Positions 29,589 to 39,640 of a stretch of 64,000 nucleotides of DNA are shown here, one piece after another. Under the pieces are notes generated by a model, which searched no databases, had not been told where the DNA came from, and was given only the letters and a program-made list of their open reading frames with translations. Each line of letters starts with the position of its first letter. The stretch's first letter is position 1. The stretch is from Verrucomicrobiota bacterium (GTDB lineage Bacteria; Verrucomicrobiota; Verrucomicrobiia; Limisphaerales; UBA9464). The position numbers were made by a program, and so were the translations under genes. The stretch is taken from NCBI GenBank assembly GCA_017309115.1, contig JAFLEF010000028.1:32849-96848 (forward strand). Reading direction: 5' to 3'.

Positions 29589-29756
29589 TCATACAGCAAT
29601 GGCCGGCACAGCCCACACTATAAGTCCTATCAGCGCATAGAGTCCTGCACCAATCAAGAGACGCCGACGAAAAAATCGCTCGGGAACTTCGGGACGGAAT
29701 ACAAAGGCAACGGGCCAGCGCATGGATGCAAGTAGGTCTTTTGGCTGCTCGTTCAT
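29589..29756 (-). CDS. 55-residue single-pass membrane protein, hypothetical
   Basis: The ATG at 29756 starts MNEQPKDLLASMRWPVAFVF. A basic RFFRRRLL segment leads into the strong membrane helix IGAGLYALIGLIVWAVPAIA, followed by Val and the stop. Charge placement fits the positive-inside rule. It would be the first gene of the minus-strand cluster reaching down to 25876. Nothing is known of its family. Confidence 0.45.
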   Translation of the reverse strand: MNEQPKDLLASMRWPVAFVFRPEVPERFFRRRLLIGAGLYALIGLIVWAVPAIAV

Positions 29757-30488
29757 GTGGTCAGGCGCTCAATGTCGCCGAGAACCGGCTCACCGACGCC
29801 GCGCCGCGGATGCTGGATTGGAACACGAGTGCTCTCGCGGCTTTCGAGTGCAGCCGGCGGCTTGAACTTCTGATGCGTCACTCGGCGGGACGAAAAGCGG
29901 TAGCTCCACTGCGTTGCGCGACCGCAGTCCAAACGCTTCGCGAGACTCCACCTGTTCCGAACTCCACGGACGAAAGGTCAGGCCAAGCGTGGGGGGGATG
30001 GCGCCTTCTGCCGTCGGCGGCTACGGGCGGGGGCGTGGACGGCTCGGTGGAACCTCGCCCTAGCGGGCAGCGAAGGGGTAAGCGGTAAGGGGGAAGTTCA
30101 GGGATTCGTGCGCTTCGTTCTTCGTTCGATTCGTGGTTTCCATTCTGACTCCGCGTCCTCCGTGTCCTCCGCAGGAAACCTTCGGAAGATTTAGCGCCTT
30201 GATGGCGGGTGGGCGGTGGGCTGTTCGATGCGTCACTCGGCGAGACGAAAAGCGGTAGCTCCACTGCGTTGCGCGACCGCAGTCCAAACGCTTCGCGAGA
30301 CTCCACGTGTTCCGAACTCCACGGACGAAAGGTCAGGCCAAGTGTGGGGGAATGGCGCCTCCTGCCGTCGGCGGCGACGGGGCCCTCGCCCTACCGGGCG
30401 GTCCTGCGGTTTGTTGATATTCTGTTGATGTCGGGGGCGGGGCTATTGATTACCGCGTTGGCGGGGGAGGGCCAAAGCTGGGGGCGTT
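29757..30488. repeat. Repeat-filled gap upstream of kdp, with a 158-bp direct duplication
   Basis: Two near-identical copies at 29872-30030 and 30227-30383 carry, in order, a family C right half (AAAAGCGGTAGCTCCACTGC), a block GAACTCCACGGACGAAAGGT and a family D block (GGCGCCTTCTGCCGTCGGCG). Between them are a family A right-arm piece (30035-30065) and a reversed family E block (30140-30190). Family D recurs at 35275-35303, just before kdpD. The kdp promoter should lie in 30400-30488, where no clear boxes are evident. Confidence 0.65.
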
Positions 30489-30572
30489 ATGTACGACCTG
30501 CTTCTGGTCCTGGGATTGATCGGCTTCTTTGGCGCGGCTGCCGGATACGCCTCCTGGTGCGGCAAACTCTGA
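30489..30572 (+). CDS. 27-residue membrane ORF preceding kdpF
   Basis: The ATG at 30489 encodes MYDLLLVLGLIGFFGAAAGY followed by ASWCGKL and a stop. It is a single hydrophobic helix with a charged C-terminal end. It lies 6 bp before kdpF in the same direction. I recall tiny membrane ORFs of this type, with an aromatic-rich helix and a Cys-x-x-Leu end, ahead of kdpF in other phyla. If that holds, it may be an accessory subunit of the potassium pump. The size makes it easy to miss by automatic calling. Confidence 0.55.
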   Translation: MYDLLLVLGLIGFFGAAAGYASWCGKL

Positions 30573-30578
30573 ACGACC

Positions 30579-30662
30579 ATGGAAACTATTCTCGTCGGGC
30601 TCCTGGCTCTGGGCCTCCTCGTCTACCTCTTTGTGGCGATGGTGTATCCGGAGAAATTCTAA
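30579..30662 (+). CDS. kdpF: KdpF, small subunit of the Kdp potassium ATPase
   Basis: 27 residues, METILVGLLALGLLVYLFVA followed by MVYPEKF. One membrane helix with the family-typical LVYL core and a (P)E(K/R)F end. KdpF stabilises the KdpABC complex in the inner membrane. It ends 12 bp before the kdpA ATG. It is below the usual length cut-off for gene calling, but position and sequence make the call firm. Confidence 0.85.
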   Translation: METILVGLLALGLLVYLFVAMVYPEKF

Positions 30663-30674
30663 CCCCACAGTGCG

Positions 30675-32471
30675 ATGACTCCCTCGGCTTGGATGGAATT
30701 CGCCCTCTTCCTGGGGCTTCTGACGGTCCTCACCAAACCGGTGGGACTTTATCTGGGACAGGTGCTTGACCCTCGGGGTCGGACTTGGCTCGACCCGGTG
30801 CTGAAACCTCTGGAACGGCTGACCTATCGCGTACTCGGGGTGAGGCCGGATCAGGAGCAGGACTGGAAGCAGTACACCCTGGCGCTGCTCCTGTTCAGTT
30901 TGGTGGGCTGCCTGTTTACCTACATCCTGCTTCGGTGTCAGGCGTGGCTGCCCTTGAATCCGCAGGCGTTGGGCGCGTTGAGCGAACACCTCGCATTCAA
31001 CACAGCCGTAAGTTTCACCACCAACACCAACTGGCAGAGTTATGGCGGCGAAGGAACGCTGTCGTACTGGTCGCAGATGGTGGCGCTGGTGCTCCACAAT
31101 TTCGCCTCGGCGGCGACGGGAATTGCGATCGCGGGGGCGTTGGTGCGGTCGGTCGCTCGCTCAGCGGCGAAGACCTTAGGTAATTTCTGGGTGGATCTGA
31201 TCCGCTGCACCTACTTTCTCCTCCTGCCATTCAGCGTGGTCTTTGCGGTCTTCCTGGTGTCCCAGGGCATGATTCAGAACTTTCAGCCCTACACGAAGGC
31301 GAAGCTGATGGAACCGATTCCGATTCAGGTTCCCGTGGTGAACGAACAGGGCGAAGCCGTGTTGGATGCCGCCGGCAAAGCGGTTACTCGGCCCGGCACG
31401 GTGGACGAGCAGGTGATCGTCCAAGGCCCGATGGCCTCGCAGGTGGCGATCAAGATGCTGGGAACGAACGGCGGTGGTTACGCCAATGCCAATGCCGCCC
31501 ATCCGTTCGAGAATCCCAATCCGCTCTCGAACTTCGTGCAGATGCTCTCGATCTTCGCGCTGGGCAGCGGTTTGACCTACTACCTGGGTCGGGAGACGGG
31601 GAATCAGGCACACGGTTGGTCGGTGTGGGGAACGATGATGATTTTGTTCGTGGCGGGTGTGCTGGCGTGTGCCTGGGCCGAGGCGCGTGGCAATCCGATT
31701 CATCAGGCGTTGGGCGTGGCGGCGGAAGGGAACTGGGAGGGCAAGGAAGTCCGCTTTGGAATCTTCAGTTCTGCGCTCTTTGCGACCATCACCACGGCGG
31801 CGTCCTGTGGGGCGGTAAATTCGATGCACGATTCCTTCACTGCCCTCGGAGGGTTGGTGCCTCTGTTCAACATTCAATTGGGCGAAGTCGTCATCGGCGG
31901 GGTCGGCGCCGGGCTCTACGGCATACTGGTCTTTGTGGTGCTGGCGGTGTTTATCGCGGGTCTGATGGTGGGTCGGACGCCGGAGTATCTGGGCAAGAAG
32001 ATCCAGGCCTATGAGGTGAAAATGGCGATGCTGGTCGTGTTGGTGACCACACTGTCGATTCTCGGATTCACTGCTTGGGCTGCGATAAGCCCCTGGGGCT
32101 TGGCCGGTCTCAACAACGCCGGACCTCACGGCCTAACCGAGATCCTTTATGCCTTCAGTTCGGCGACAGGGAACAATGGCAGTGCCTTCGCTGGTCTGAG
32201 CGCCAACACCCCCGCTTATAACCTGACGCTGGCGGTCGCGATGTTGGCGGGTCGATTCCTCATGATCGTTCCCATCATGGCTCTGGCAGGATCGCTGGTG
32301 CAGAAGAAAAGTTCGCCGCCCAGTGCCGGCACCTTTCCGGTTTCCGGAGGAACCTTCGTCCTGCTGTTGCTCGGAACCGTGCTGCTGGTGGGCGCGCTGA
32401 ACTTCCTGCCGGTGCTCGCCCTGGGTCCGGTGGTGGAGCACTTCCTCAATCTTCAGGGTCAACTGTTCTGA
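30675..32471 (+). CDS. kdpA: Potassium-transporting ATPase subunit KdpA
   Basis: 598 residues with about ten membrane helices. This is the K+-binding channel-like subunit, related to Trk/Ktr superfamily channels. Filter-region signatures visible are [20 protein letters not shown] (first filter loop), [20 protein letters not shown] (second) and [20 protein letters not shown] (later loop). The length is slightly above the usual 560-590. It is followed 19 bp later by kdpB. Transcription is expected to respond to K+ limitation through KdpDE, encoded downstream. Confidence 0.97.
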   Translation: MTPSAWMEFALFLGLLTVLTKPVGLYLGQVLDPRGRTWLDPVLKPLERLTYRVLGVRPDQEQDWKQYTLALLLFSLVGCLFTYILLRCQAWLPLNPQALGALSEHLAFNTAVSFTTNTNWQSYGGEGTLSYWSQMVALVLHNFASAATGIAIAGALVRSVARSAAKTLGNFWVDLIRCTYFLLLPFSVVFAVFLVSQGMIQNFQPYTKAKLMEPIPIQVPVVNEQGEAVLDAAGKAVTRPGTVDEQVIVQGPMASQVAIKMLGTNGGGYANANAAHPFENPNPLSNFVQMLSIFALGSGLTYYLGRETGNQAHGWSVWGTMMILFVAGVLACAWAEARGNPIHQALGVAAEGNWEGKEVRFGIFSSALFATITTAASCGAVNSMHDSFTALGGLVPLFNIQLGEVVIGGVGAGLYGILVFVVLAVFIAGLMVGRTPEYLGKKIQAYEVKMAMLVVLVTTLSILGFTAWAAISPWGLAGLNNAGPHGLTEILYAFSSATGNNGSAFAGLSANTPAYNLTLAVAMLAGRFLMIVPIMALAGSLVQKKSSPPSAGTFPVSGGTFVLLLLGTVLLVGALNFLPVLALGPVVEHFLNLQGQLF

Positions 32472-32490
32472 TTCCCTTTCCGTACGTCCC

Positions 32491-34530
32491 ATGAGCCAAC
32501 GCGTCCCTTCTTTGTTCGATCCGAAATTGGTCGGCCCCGCCGTGACCGGAGCGTTCCGGAAACTGGATCCGCGGGTTCTTATCCAGAATCCGGTGATGTT
32601 CGTGACTTGGGTGGGCGCGGTGCTCACCACAATCGCGGTGTTCACGGCGACCGCCGATCGAGGGTTCATCGCTCAGTTGGCGTTGTGGCTCTGGTTTACG
32701 GTGCTGTTCGCCAACTTTGCCGAAGCTATGGCCGAGGGCCGGGGCAAGGCTCAGGCCGACAGCCTGCGTCGGGCTCGAAAAGACACCGTGGCCCGCCTGC
32801 TTCGGGGCAGTCGGGAGGAGAAGGTCGCGGCGCCCGATCTGCAGAAGGGTGATCTGGTCGTCTGCGAAGCGGGGGATGTCATCCCCGCAGACGGCGAGGT
32901 CATCGAAGGCATCGCGAGCGTTGATGAAGCCGCCATCACCGGGGAATCCGCGCCGGTGATCCGGGAGAGCGGTGGCGATCGCAGTGCGGTGACGGGTGGG
33001 ACGCGGGTCATCAGCGACCGCATCGTGATTCGGGTGACGTCCGAGAAAGGGAACACGTTTCTGGATCGAATGATCGGCATGGTGGAAGGCGCACGCCGAC
33101 AGAAGACCCCGAATGAGATTGCGCTGACGATCCTGCTGTCGGCGCTGACGTTGGTGTTCCTGCTGGTCTGTGTGTCATTGCAGCCCTTTGGGCGCTATTC
33201 AGGTTCGCCCTTCTCGATCCCGGTGTTGATCGCGCTGTTGGTGTGTCTCATTCCAACGACGATTGGCGGGCTGCTGAGTGCCATTGGCATCAGTGGAATT
33301 GACCGACTCATCCGCCGCAACGTCCTGGCGACGTCGGGCCGCGCGGTGGAAGCGGCCGGAGACATTGACGTCCTGCTGCTCGACAAGACCGGCACCATCA
33401 CGCTGGGAAATCGGATGGCCAGCGACTTCCTTCCAGTGCCGGGCGTCACCGCGGAAGCCCTCGCCGATGCCGCACAGTTGGCCTCGCTCGCGGATGAGAC
33501 GCCGGAGGGACGAAGCATTGTCATACTGGCCAAGGAACGCTTTCAACTGCGGGGTCGGGAAGTGGCCTCCTCCCATGCGACTTTCGTTCCGTTTACGGCG
33601 CAGACCCGGATGAGTGGAGTGGATCTGAGAGAGACCGACGGCAAGGCGGCGCGTTCGGTCCGTAAAGGCGCGGCGGACTCCGTCAAGAACCACGTGCTGC
33701 AACAAGGCGGACAGTATCCCGAAGCGGTGGGCCGAATGGTGGACGAAGTATCGAGGCAAGGTGGAACCCCGCTGGTGGTGGCGGACGGGCGGCACGTTCT
33801 TGGAGTGATTCACCTCAAGGATGTGGTCAAGGGCGGCATTAAGGAGCGATTCGCCCAGTTGCGGAAGATGGGCATTCGCACGGTCATGATCACCGGAGAT
33901 AATCCGCTCACGGCTGCTGCCATTGCGGCTGAAGCGGGCGTCGATGACTTCATGGCCCAGGCCACTCCGGAGGCGAAGCTGCAGCGCATCCGATCCGAGC
34001 AGGCCGCCGGACATTTGGTGGCGATGACCGGCGATGGCACCAACGACGCGCCGGCACTCGCCCAGGCGGATGTCGGGGTCGCGATGAACACTGGAACGCA
34101 GGCCGCCCGGGAGGCTGGCAACATGGTCGATCTCGACAGCAATCCCACCAAGCTCATTGAAATCGTGGAGATCGGGAAGCAGTTGCTCATGACGCGGGGA
34201 TCGCTCACGACCTTCAGCATCGCAAACGACGTGGCTAAGTACTTCGCAATCCTTCCGGCGATGGTGATGGTCACCTTCCCGGCCATCGCGCCGTTGAACA
34301 TTATGCGACTGGCCAGCCCGAACAGCGCCATCCTAAGTGCGATCATTTTCAATGCGGTCATCATCATTGGTCTGATTCCCCTGGCGCTCCGCGGCGTGTC
34401 GTATCGACCCGTCGGGGCCCTCGCCCTGCTGAAGAGGAATCTGCTGATCTACGGTCTGGGCGGGCTGGTCCTGCCGTTTGTGGGAATCAAGGTTATCGAT
34501 CTGGTGATCACCCGCCTTCATCTCGTTTGA
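32491..34530 (+). CDS. kdpB: Potassium-transporting ATPase catalytic subunit KdpB
   Basis: 679-residue P-type ATPase, the energising subunit. The actuator motif is [20 protein letters not shown] and the phosphorylated Asp298 lies in [18 protein letters not shown]. The hinge is [18 protein letters not shown]. The membrane region near [20 protein letters not shown] is highly conserved in KdpB. The length matches E. coli KdpB (682). All catalytic residues are intact. The stop lies 6 bp before the ATG of kdpC; a TTG start for kdpC would overlap it. Confidence 0.98.
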   Translation: MSQRVPSLFDPKLVGPAVTGAFRKLDPRVLIQNPVMFVTWVGAVLTTIAVFTATADRGFIAQLALWLWFTVLFANFAEAMAEGRGKAQADSLRRARKDTVARLLRGSREEKVAAPDLQKGDLVVCEAGDVIPADGEVIEGIASVDEAAITGESAPVIRESGGDRSAVTGGTRVISDRIVIRVTSEKGNTFLDRMIGMVEGARRQKTPNEIALTILLSALTLVFLLVCVSLQPFGRYSGSPFSIPVLIALLVCLIPTTIGGLLSAIGISGIDRLIRRNVLATSGRAVEAAGDIDVLLLDKTGTITLGNRMASDFLPVPGVTAEALADAAQLASLADETPEGRSIVILAKERFQLRGREVASSHATFVPFTAQTRMSGVDLRETDGKAARSVRKGAADSVKNHVLQQGGQYPEAVGRMVDEVSRQGGTPLVVADGRHVLGVIHLKDVVKGGIKERFAQLRKMGIRTVMITGDNPLTAAAIAAEAGVDDFMAQATPEAKLQRIRSEQAAGHLVAMTGDGTNDAPALAQADVGVAMNTGTQAAREAGNMVDLDSNPTKLIEIVEIGKQLLMTRGSLTTFSIANDVAKYFAILPAMVMVTFPAIAPLNIMRLASPNSAILSAIIFNAVIIIGLIPLALRGVSYRPVGALALLKRNLLIYGLGGLVLPFVGIKVIDLVITRLHLV

Positions 34531-34535
34531 AACTC

Positions 34536-35126
34536 ATGAACTCACTTCTTGGCTCCTTACGTACCGCCGTCGTGGCCACCCTCGTTCTCGCAGCGGTCAC
34601 CGGTGGACTCTATCCCGTTCTGGTTTGGGCGATCGCCCAGGGCGTGTTTCCTCAGCAGGCCAACGGCAGTTTGATTCGGGATGCCGATGGCGTGGTTCGG
34701 GGGTCGCGACTGATCGGTCAGGGCTTCACGAGCGAACGATACTTTCATCCCCGTCCCAGCGCGGCGGGAGCGAATGGCTACGACGCCAGCAGTTCGGGAG
34801 GCAGCAACTTGGGACCCACCTCGCAGAAACTTCGCGACCTCATCCAGGAACGGGTTGCGGCGTATCGAGCGGAGAATGGAATGCCGGAAACGAACTCCGT
34901 GCCGGCGGATGCGGTGACGGCATCAGCGAGCGGACTGGATCCGCACATCAGCCTCGCCAATGCGCGAATCCAGGCGGCTCGGGTGGCTCGCGTTCGAGGG
35001 CTAACCCCAAGCCAGGTGGAGACTCTGATGGCGGCCCATACCGAATCGGCGGGGTTCGGATTCCTGGGTCAGCCGGGAGTTAATGTGCTCACTCTGAATC
35101 TCGCGCTGGATCAGGGCGCGCGGTGA
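34536..35126 (+). CDS. kdpC: Potassium-transporting ATPase subunit KdpC
   Basis: 196 residues from the ATG at 34536; a TTG three codons earlier is possible. One N-terminal membrane helix (TAVVATLVLAAVTGGLYPVL) and a periplasmic domain. The domain contains RGSRLIGQGFTSERYFHPRP, YDASSSGGSNLGPTSQKL, and the C-terminal VRGLTPSQVETLMAAHTES and FGFLGQPGVNVLTLNLAL. KdpC helps KdpA bind K+ and stabilises the pump. The length is normal. Confidence 0.96.
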   Translation: MNSLLGSLRTAVVATLVLAAVTGGLYPVLVWAIAQGVFPQQANGSLIRDADGVVRGSRLIGQGFTSERYFHPRPSAAGANGYDASSSGGSNLGPTSQKLRDLIQERVAAYRAENGMPETNSVPADAVTASASGLDPHISLANARIQAARVARVRGLTPSQVETLMAAHTESAGFGFLGQPGVNVLTLNLALDQGAR

Positions 35127-35340
35127 ACGGGTATGAGGCTGGTCGAACGCGCTACAACTCCACCCGTGAACGGCTCCGCGGAGCGTCGCCCCAACGTAGC
35201 CGCCGAGGGGACGAGGCGCTGGCTGAACGGGAGGACCTCACGGGTGGGTTGGCAAGGAACGCGTTGGGGATTTGGATGGCGCCTTCTGCCGTCGGCGGCT
35301 ACGGAGTCTTTCGCGCGCCGACACGGGCGAACGCTCTCCC
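35127..35340. repeat. Gap between kdpC and kdpD with repeat fragments
   Basis: A reversed family A left-arm fragment (ACGGCTCCGCGGAGCGTCGC) lies at about 35169-35193, and a family D block at 35275-35303. The 214-bp interval breaks the usual tight kdpC-kdpD spacing, so repeats seem to have inserted into the operon. No gene is seen. Confidence 0.55.
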
Positions 35341-38016
35341 ATGACTGATTCCGACCGACCGAATCCGGACGCGCTGCTGAAGGCAGTGCAGCGGGAGGAA
35401 CAGTCCCGTCAGCGGGGACGTCTCAAGGTCTTCTTCGGAATGTCCCCGGGCGTGGGAAAAACCTACGCCATGCTGGAAGCCGCCCGACGGGAACTGGCGT
35501 CGGGCCGGGATGTCGTGATTGGCTATGTGGAGACCCACGGTCGCACGGAGACGGAGGCGCTGACCCGCGGACTGCCCCAACTCCCTCGTCGAGAGATGGA
35601 GTATCGCGGAGTTCGCCTGACTGAATTGGACTTGGACGGGTTGTTGCAGCGCCGACCGCAGCTCGCGCTGGTGGATGAACTGGCCCACACCAATGCGCCG
35701 GGTTCGCGCCATCCGAAGCGGTATCAGGACGTGGAAGAACTTCGGGCTGCGGGCATCGACGTGTTCACCACGCTGAACGTCCAGCATGTCGAGAGTCGGG
35801 CGGAGGTGATTCGGGAGATCACAGGATCCACGATTCACGAAACTGTTCCCGACTCGGTGCTGGATGGCGCGGAACTCGAGTTGGTGGATCTACCTCCTGG
35901 CGACCTGCTGCAACGCTTGCGGGAGGGCAAGGTTTACGTTTCCGACCGGGCGGCGACCGCGGTGGAGAACTTCTTTCGTGAAGGGAATCTCACGGCCTTG
36001 CGCGAACTCGCCCTGCGCCTGGCGGCGGAACATGTGGGCCATGACACGCAGTTCTTCGTGGCCTCCAAGGCGCAGTCTGGTGTCTGGAAGACCGGCCAGC
36101 GGCTGCTGGTGGGGGTGAGTCCGAGTCCTTCCTCGTTGTCGATGGTCCGGTGGACGCGGGGGCTTGCGGAGAATCTCCGGGCGCCTTGGCTGGCCCTGCA
36201 CGTGGATACCGGGGCGGTGCTGGAGGAGGCGGATCGCCAGCGGTTGGATCGCAATCTGGCACTGGCCCGGGATCTCGGCGCCGAGGTTATCACCACCTCG
36301 GATCAGGATGTGGTGTCGGCATTGCTCCGCGTGGCCCGGCAGCAGAACGTTACGCAGATCATCATTGGTAAACCGTCGCCTCCAGGTCCGCTCAATTTCT
36401 GGCGCAGTTACGTTGGACTGAACCGTCTGATCCGCCTGAGCGGTAACATCGACGTTCATTGCGTGCGGGCCGAGGGTCAGGAGCGTCCTTCCCGGCGTCC
36501 CCGGTTGCCGCGCGCTGGTGAGGGAACGCTGGCCCAATATGGGGTCGTGTGCGCCGTCGTTGCGGCCGTCACGGTGTTGTGCTTTCTGCTGCGGAATCTG
36601 ACCGGGCACAATCCGCTTTCCCTGGTGTACCTCCTTACGGTGGTGGTTCTGGGATTGGCCGTGGGACGTGGCCCAGCGGTGCTGGCGGCAACTCTGAGCG
36701 CCTGCCTGTGGAACTTCCTGTTTGTTCCGCCGCTCTACACCTTTCGCATCGGATCGCTGCATGACGGGCTCATGTTCGGCATGTTCATTGTGGTGGGATT
36801 GGCGATGGGCCAGTTGACCGCGCGGCTGCGGGCGCAGGAACGCAATGAACGGGAACGCGAGGAACGGGCGACGGCGTTGTATCTGCTGACCCGCGAACTC
36901 GCCGAATGCCGGAACTTGCCCGAACTCTTGGGTGTGGTGGTCCGCCAGTTGCGGGAGGTCTTTGCGGCTCAGGTGGCCGTGTTGCTTCCGGATTCCGAGG
37001 CGCCGTCAGAACTTTTGACGTATCCGTTCGGCACGTTTGAGGTGAGCGCCAAGGAACAAAGCGTCGCCGTCTGGGCCTTTCGCAACGTGAAACCCGCCGG
37101 GCGCACCACCGATACCTTGCCCTCGGCTGCGGCATTGTATCTGCCGCTGACCACACCGACCGGATGTCTTGGAGTGATCGCGTTGGCCGCGCCCGCCTTG
37201 GAGCAGCTGACTCCGGGACGCAGAAATTTGCTGGAGAGTTTTGTGCGACAGATTGCGCTGGTGCTGGACCGGCAGCGCTTGCGCGACGCCGAGCAGGAAG
37301 CGCAGTGGGTGGCGGAGTCAGAACGTCTGGGAAAAGTGCTGCTGAACTCGGTGTCCCACGAACTTCGCACGCCCTTGGCCGCGCTGCAAACGGCGGGAAC
37401 GGGGTTGCGTACCGCCGGTCCGTTGAATGCCGTGCAGACGGAACTGGTGGACGAGATCGAAGAAGCGGGAGCACGACTGAATCGGTTGGTGCGGAATCTC
37501 CTCGATGTGGCGCGGCTGGAGTCGGGCCATCTCCAACCGCGACTGGATTGGTGTGATCTCACTGATCTGTGTCAGGTGGCCGCGCGGGGAGTGGGGCCGT
37601 TGCTGGGGGCGCGTTCGTTGGCTTTGCAGATTCCGCCGGGATTGCCGCTGGTGCGGGCAGACTTTGTGTTGTTGGAGCAGGCGTTGCTGAACCTGCTGGT
37701 CAACGCCGCGGTCCACACGCCCGAGGGGACGCCAATCGAATTGTCCGCGGGTGCGGGCGAGGGGACGGCTTGGATTGCCGTGTCGGATCGCGGGCCCGGA
37801 CTGGCTGCGGCGGATCTGGGGCGAGTGTTTGATCGGTTCTATCGGGCCACGGCGGCGCGGCCGGGTGGCACGGGGCTGGGGTTGGCGATTGTGAGGGGAT
37901 TTGTAGAAGCCAATGGGGGCACCGTCGAAGCGGCCAACCGGCCGGACGGCGGAGCCCGATTCACGATTCGACTCCCGGTCACGGAAGCCCCCAAGCTTCC
38001 GGCCGAGGCTTCATGA
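35341..38016 (+). CDS. kdpD: Osmosensitive K+ channel histidine kinase KdpD
   Basis: 891 residues from the ATG at 35341. Domains in order: the KdpD N-terminal domain with Walker A at Gly33-Thr41 (GMSPGVGKT) and [20 protein letters not shown]; a USP-like domain (about 250-370); and four membrane helices (about 400-500, [20 protein letters not shown]). A GAF-type region follows, then HisKA with His673 in [18 protein letters not shown], and an HATPase_c domain ([19 protein letters not shown], then [18 protein letters not shown]). It senses K+ limitation or osmotic stress and phosphorylates KdpE. Overlaps kdpE by ATGA. Confidence 0.97.
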   Translation: MTDSDRPNPDALLKAVQREEQSRQRGRLKVFFGMSPGVGKTYAMLEAARRELASGRDVVIGYVETHGRTETEALTRGLPQLPRREMEYRGVRLTELDLDGLLQRRPQLALVDELAHTNAPGSRHPKRYQDVEELRAAGIDVFTTLNVQHVESRAEVIREITGSTIHETVPDSVLDGAELELVDLPPGDLLQRLREGKVYVSDRAATAVENFFREGNLTALRELALRLAAEHVGHDTQFFVASKAQSGVWKTGQRLLVGVSPSPSSLSMVRWTRGLAENLRAPWLALHVDTGAVLEEADRQRLDRNLALARDLGAEVITTSDQDVVSALLRVARQQNVTQIIIGKPSPPGPLNFWRSYVGLNRLIRLSGNIDVHCVRAEGQERPSRRPRLPRAGEGTLAQYGVVCAVVAAVTVLCFLLRNLTGHNPLSLVYLLTVVVLGLAVGRGPAVLAATLSACLWNFLFVPPLYTFRIGSLHDGLMFGMFIVVGLAMGQLTARLRAQERNEREREERATALYLLTRELAECRNLPELLGVVVRQLREVFAAQVAVLLPDSEAPSELLTYPFGTFEVSAKEQSVAVWAFRNVKPAGRTTDTLPSAAALYLPLTTPTGCLGVIALAAPALEQLTPGRRNLLESFVRQIALVLDRQRLRDAEQEAQWVAESERLGKVLLNSVSHELRTPLAALQTAGTGLRTAGPLNAVQTELVDEIEEAGARLNRLVRNLLDVARLESGHLQPRLDWCDLTDLCQVAARGVGPLLGARSLALQIPPGLPLVRADFVLLEQALLNLLVNAAVHTPEGTPIELSAGAGEGTAWIAVSDRGPGLAAADLGRVFDRFYRATAARPGGTGLGLAIVRGFVEANGGTVEAANRPDGGARFTIRLPVTEAPKLPAEAS

Positions 38017-38726
38017 GTTCCACTGCCCCATCGGCCATACCGGGTCCGCAGGTGCTCGTCATCGACGACGAGCCACAGATCCGGCGTCTGCTCCAGTTGA
38101 CTCTGGAGTCCGCCGGCTACCGCGTTCTGGCCGCGGAGAAAGGTCAGGAAGGACTGATTCTCGCGGCGCAGCATCGGCCCGCTCTCGTTGTGCTCGACTT
38201 GGGACTGCCCGATCTCAACGGCCTGGAAGTGCTGCGTCGATTGCGGGAATGGTCGGAGGTGCCGGTGGTGGTGCTGTCGGTGCAGGAGGCCGAGGCGGAC
38301 AAGATTGCGGCGCTCGACTCGGGCGCGGACGACTACGTGACGAAGCCCTTCAACAGCGGGGAACTGCTGGCCCGGTTGCGCGTGGCGTTGCGGCATGCCG
38401 AGAAGGCGCCGGAACTGCCCGTGGTGGAGATTGGGCATTGGGTGATTGATCTGGCGGCCCGTCGGGTGACCGCGGACGGCCGGGATGTCAGTTTGACCGC
38501 GACCGAGTATTCGCTGCTGCGACTGCTGGTCCGGCATGCGGGTAAAGTGCTGACTCACCGTCAGCTCTTGCGCGATGTGTGGGGGCCGAATGCCGAGCAC
38601 CAGACGCACTATCTGCGCGTGTACCTGGCTCGGCTGCGGGAGAAGCTGGAGCGCAATCCGGCCGCACCGGAGTTGCTGGTGACCGAGCCGGGCGTGGGCT
38701 ACCGGCTGGTGGTTCCTGCGAAGTGA
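38013..38726 (+). CDS. kdpE: Response regulator KdpE
   Basis: 237 residues in OmpR/PhoB layout. The receiver domain has acidic pocket [20 protein letters not shown], phosphoacceptor Asp62 in [20 protein letters not shown] and Lys in [16 protein letters not shown]. The winged-helix DNA-binding domain carries [20 protein letters not shown] and [19 protein letters not shown], the last being close to the KdpE consensus. It activates kdpFABC transcription. Coupled to kdpD by ATGA. A family B element follows 23 bp after the stop. Confidence 0.96.
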   Translation: MSSTAPSAIPGPQVLVIDDEPQIRRLLQLTLESAGYRVLAAEKGQEGLILAAQHRPALVVLDLGLPDLNGLEVLRRLREWSEVPVVVLSVQEAEADKIAALDSGADDYVTKPFNSGELLARLRVALRHAEKAPELPVVEIGHWVIDLAARRVTADGRDVSLTATEYSLLRLLVRHAGKVLTHRQLLRDVWGPNAEHQTHYLRVYLARLREKLERNPAAPELLVTEPGVGYRLVVPAK

Positions 38727-38749
38727 TTCCACAAAACGCATCGGAGTGG

Positions 38750-38843
38750 CCTGGGAGCGCCGGCGTCTCGCCGGCATTTTCGCGTCTCGTTTGAGTCGTT
38801 CGTCTTCAGTTTAACTCGCCGGCGAGACGCCAACGCTCCCAGG
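38750..38843. repeat. Family B REPIN-like element, copy 1
   Basis: A 94-bp inverted pair of hairpin arms. The left arm is CCTGGGAGCGCCGGCGTCTC plus GCCGGC. The right arm is its near-complement GCCGGCGAGACGCCAACGCT with CCCAGG. Each arm folds on its own (GCCGGCG-TCT-CGCCGGC), and the two arms can also pair. It lies between the convergent kdpE and prepilin genes and could act as a transcription barrier. No T-tract is present. Confidence 0.85.
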
Positions 38844-38850
38844 CACGTCC

Positions 38851-39408
38851 CTACTTCAAAGGAGCCGCATGCCCGTCGAGATACACGACGTTCTTCACGC
38901 CGTTGGTTCCACCCGCATGGAAGTTCTCGTAGTCGTACAACATCGGCGTCCGTTCGGTCGGCAATTCGAACCAGCGCGTTTGGACCGGCTTGAGCGGCTT
39001 GTCGTTGAGCGACTCGTTCCATTCGTAGCTCGCGCCTTCCTTTCGGTAATACCCGGGCCGGTCAAGCGGACAGGAGAACACGCTTTTGACCGGAGGGTTG
39101 TTGGTGTTGAGGGATTGACCCACGTAGGCCGCGAGGACATCGGCGATCCGGGGATCGGGATTCTGCGCGTCGGTCGGCGATGTGGGAATGCGCTCGGCGA
39201 CGGGCAACCGTTCGGAGTGGTCGCCGGCGTAGACCATGACGGCCATTCCGAGCTGACGGAGATTGTTGAGGCAATAGACGTCGTTGGCCTTGGTCTTGGC
39301 GCGGGCCAGTGCCGGCAGGAGCATACTGGCGAGAAGACCGATGATGGCGACGACCACCAGCAGTTCGATGAGGGTGAATCCGCAGCGGTGGGAGGAGTGG
39401 GTGTTCAT
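38851..39408 (-). CDS. Prepilin-type N-terminal cleavage/methylation protein
   Basis: 185 residues, [20 protein letters not shown]. The class III leader ends at Gly10, and the following [20 protein letters not shown] helix is typical. It continues [20 protein letters not shown] and ends with a short [13 protein letters not shown] motif, the H-x9-DG-type tail found in many Planctomycetes/Verrucomicrobia pilin-like proteins. Such proteins are often numerous and encoded singly; no pilus or secretion assembly genes lie here. Function is probably surface- or secretion-related but not established. Confidence 0.85.
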   Translation of the reverse strand: MNTHSSHRCGFTLIELLVVVAIIGLLASMLLPALARAKTKANDVYCLNNLRQLGMAVMVYAGDHSERLPVAERIPTSPTDAQNPDPRIADVLAAYVGQSLNTNNPPVKSVFSCPLDRPGYYRKEGASYEWNESLNDKPLKPVQTRWFELPTERTPMLYDYENFHAGGTNGVKNVVYLDGHAAPLK

Positions 39409-39640
<232 letters not shown>

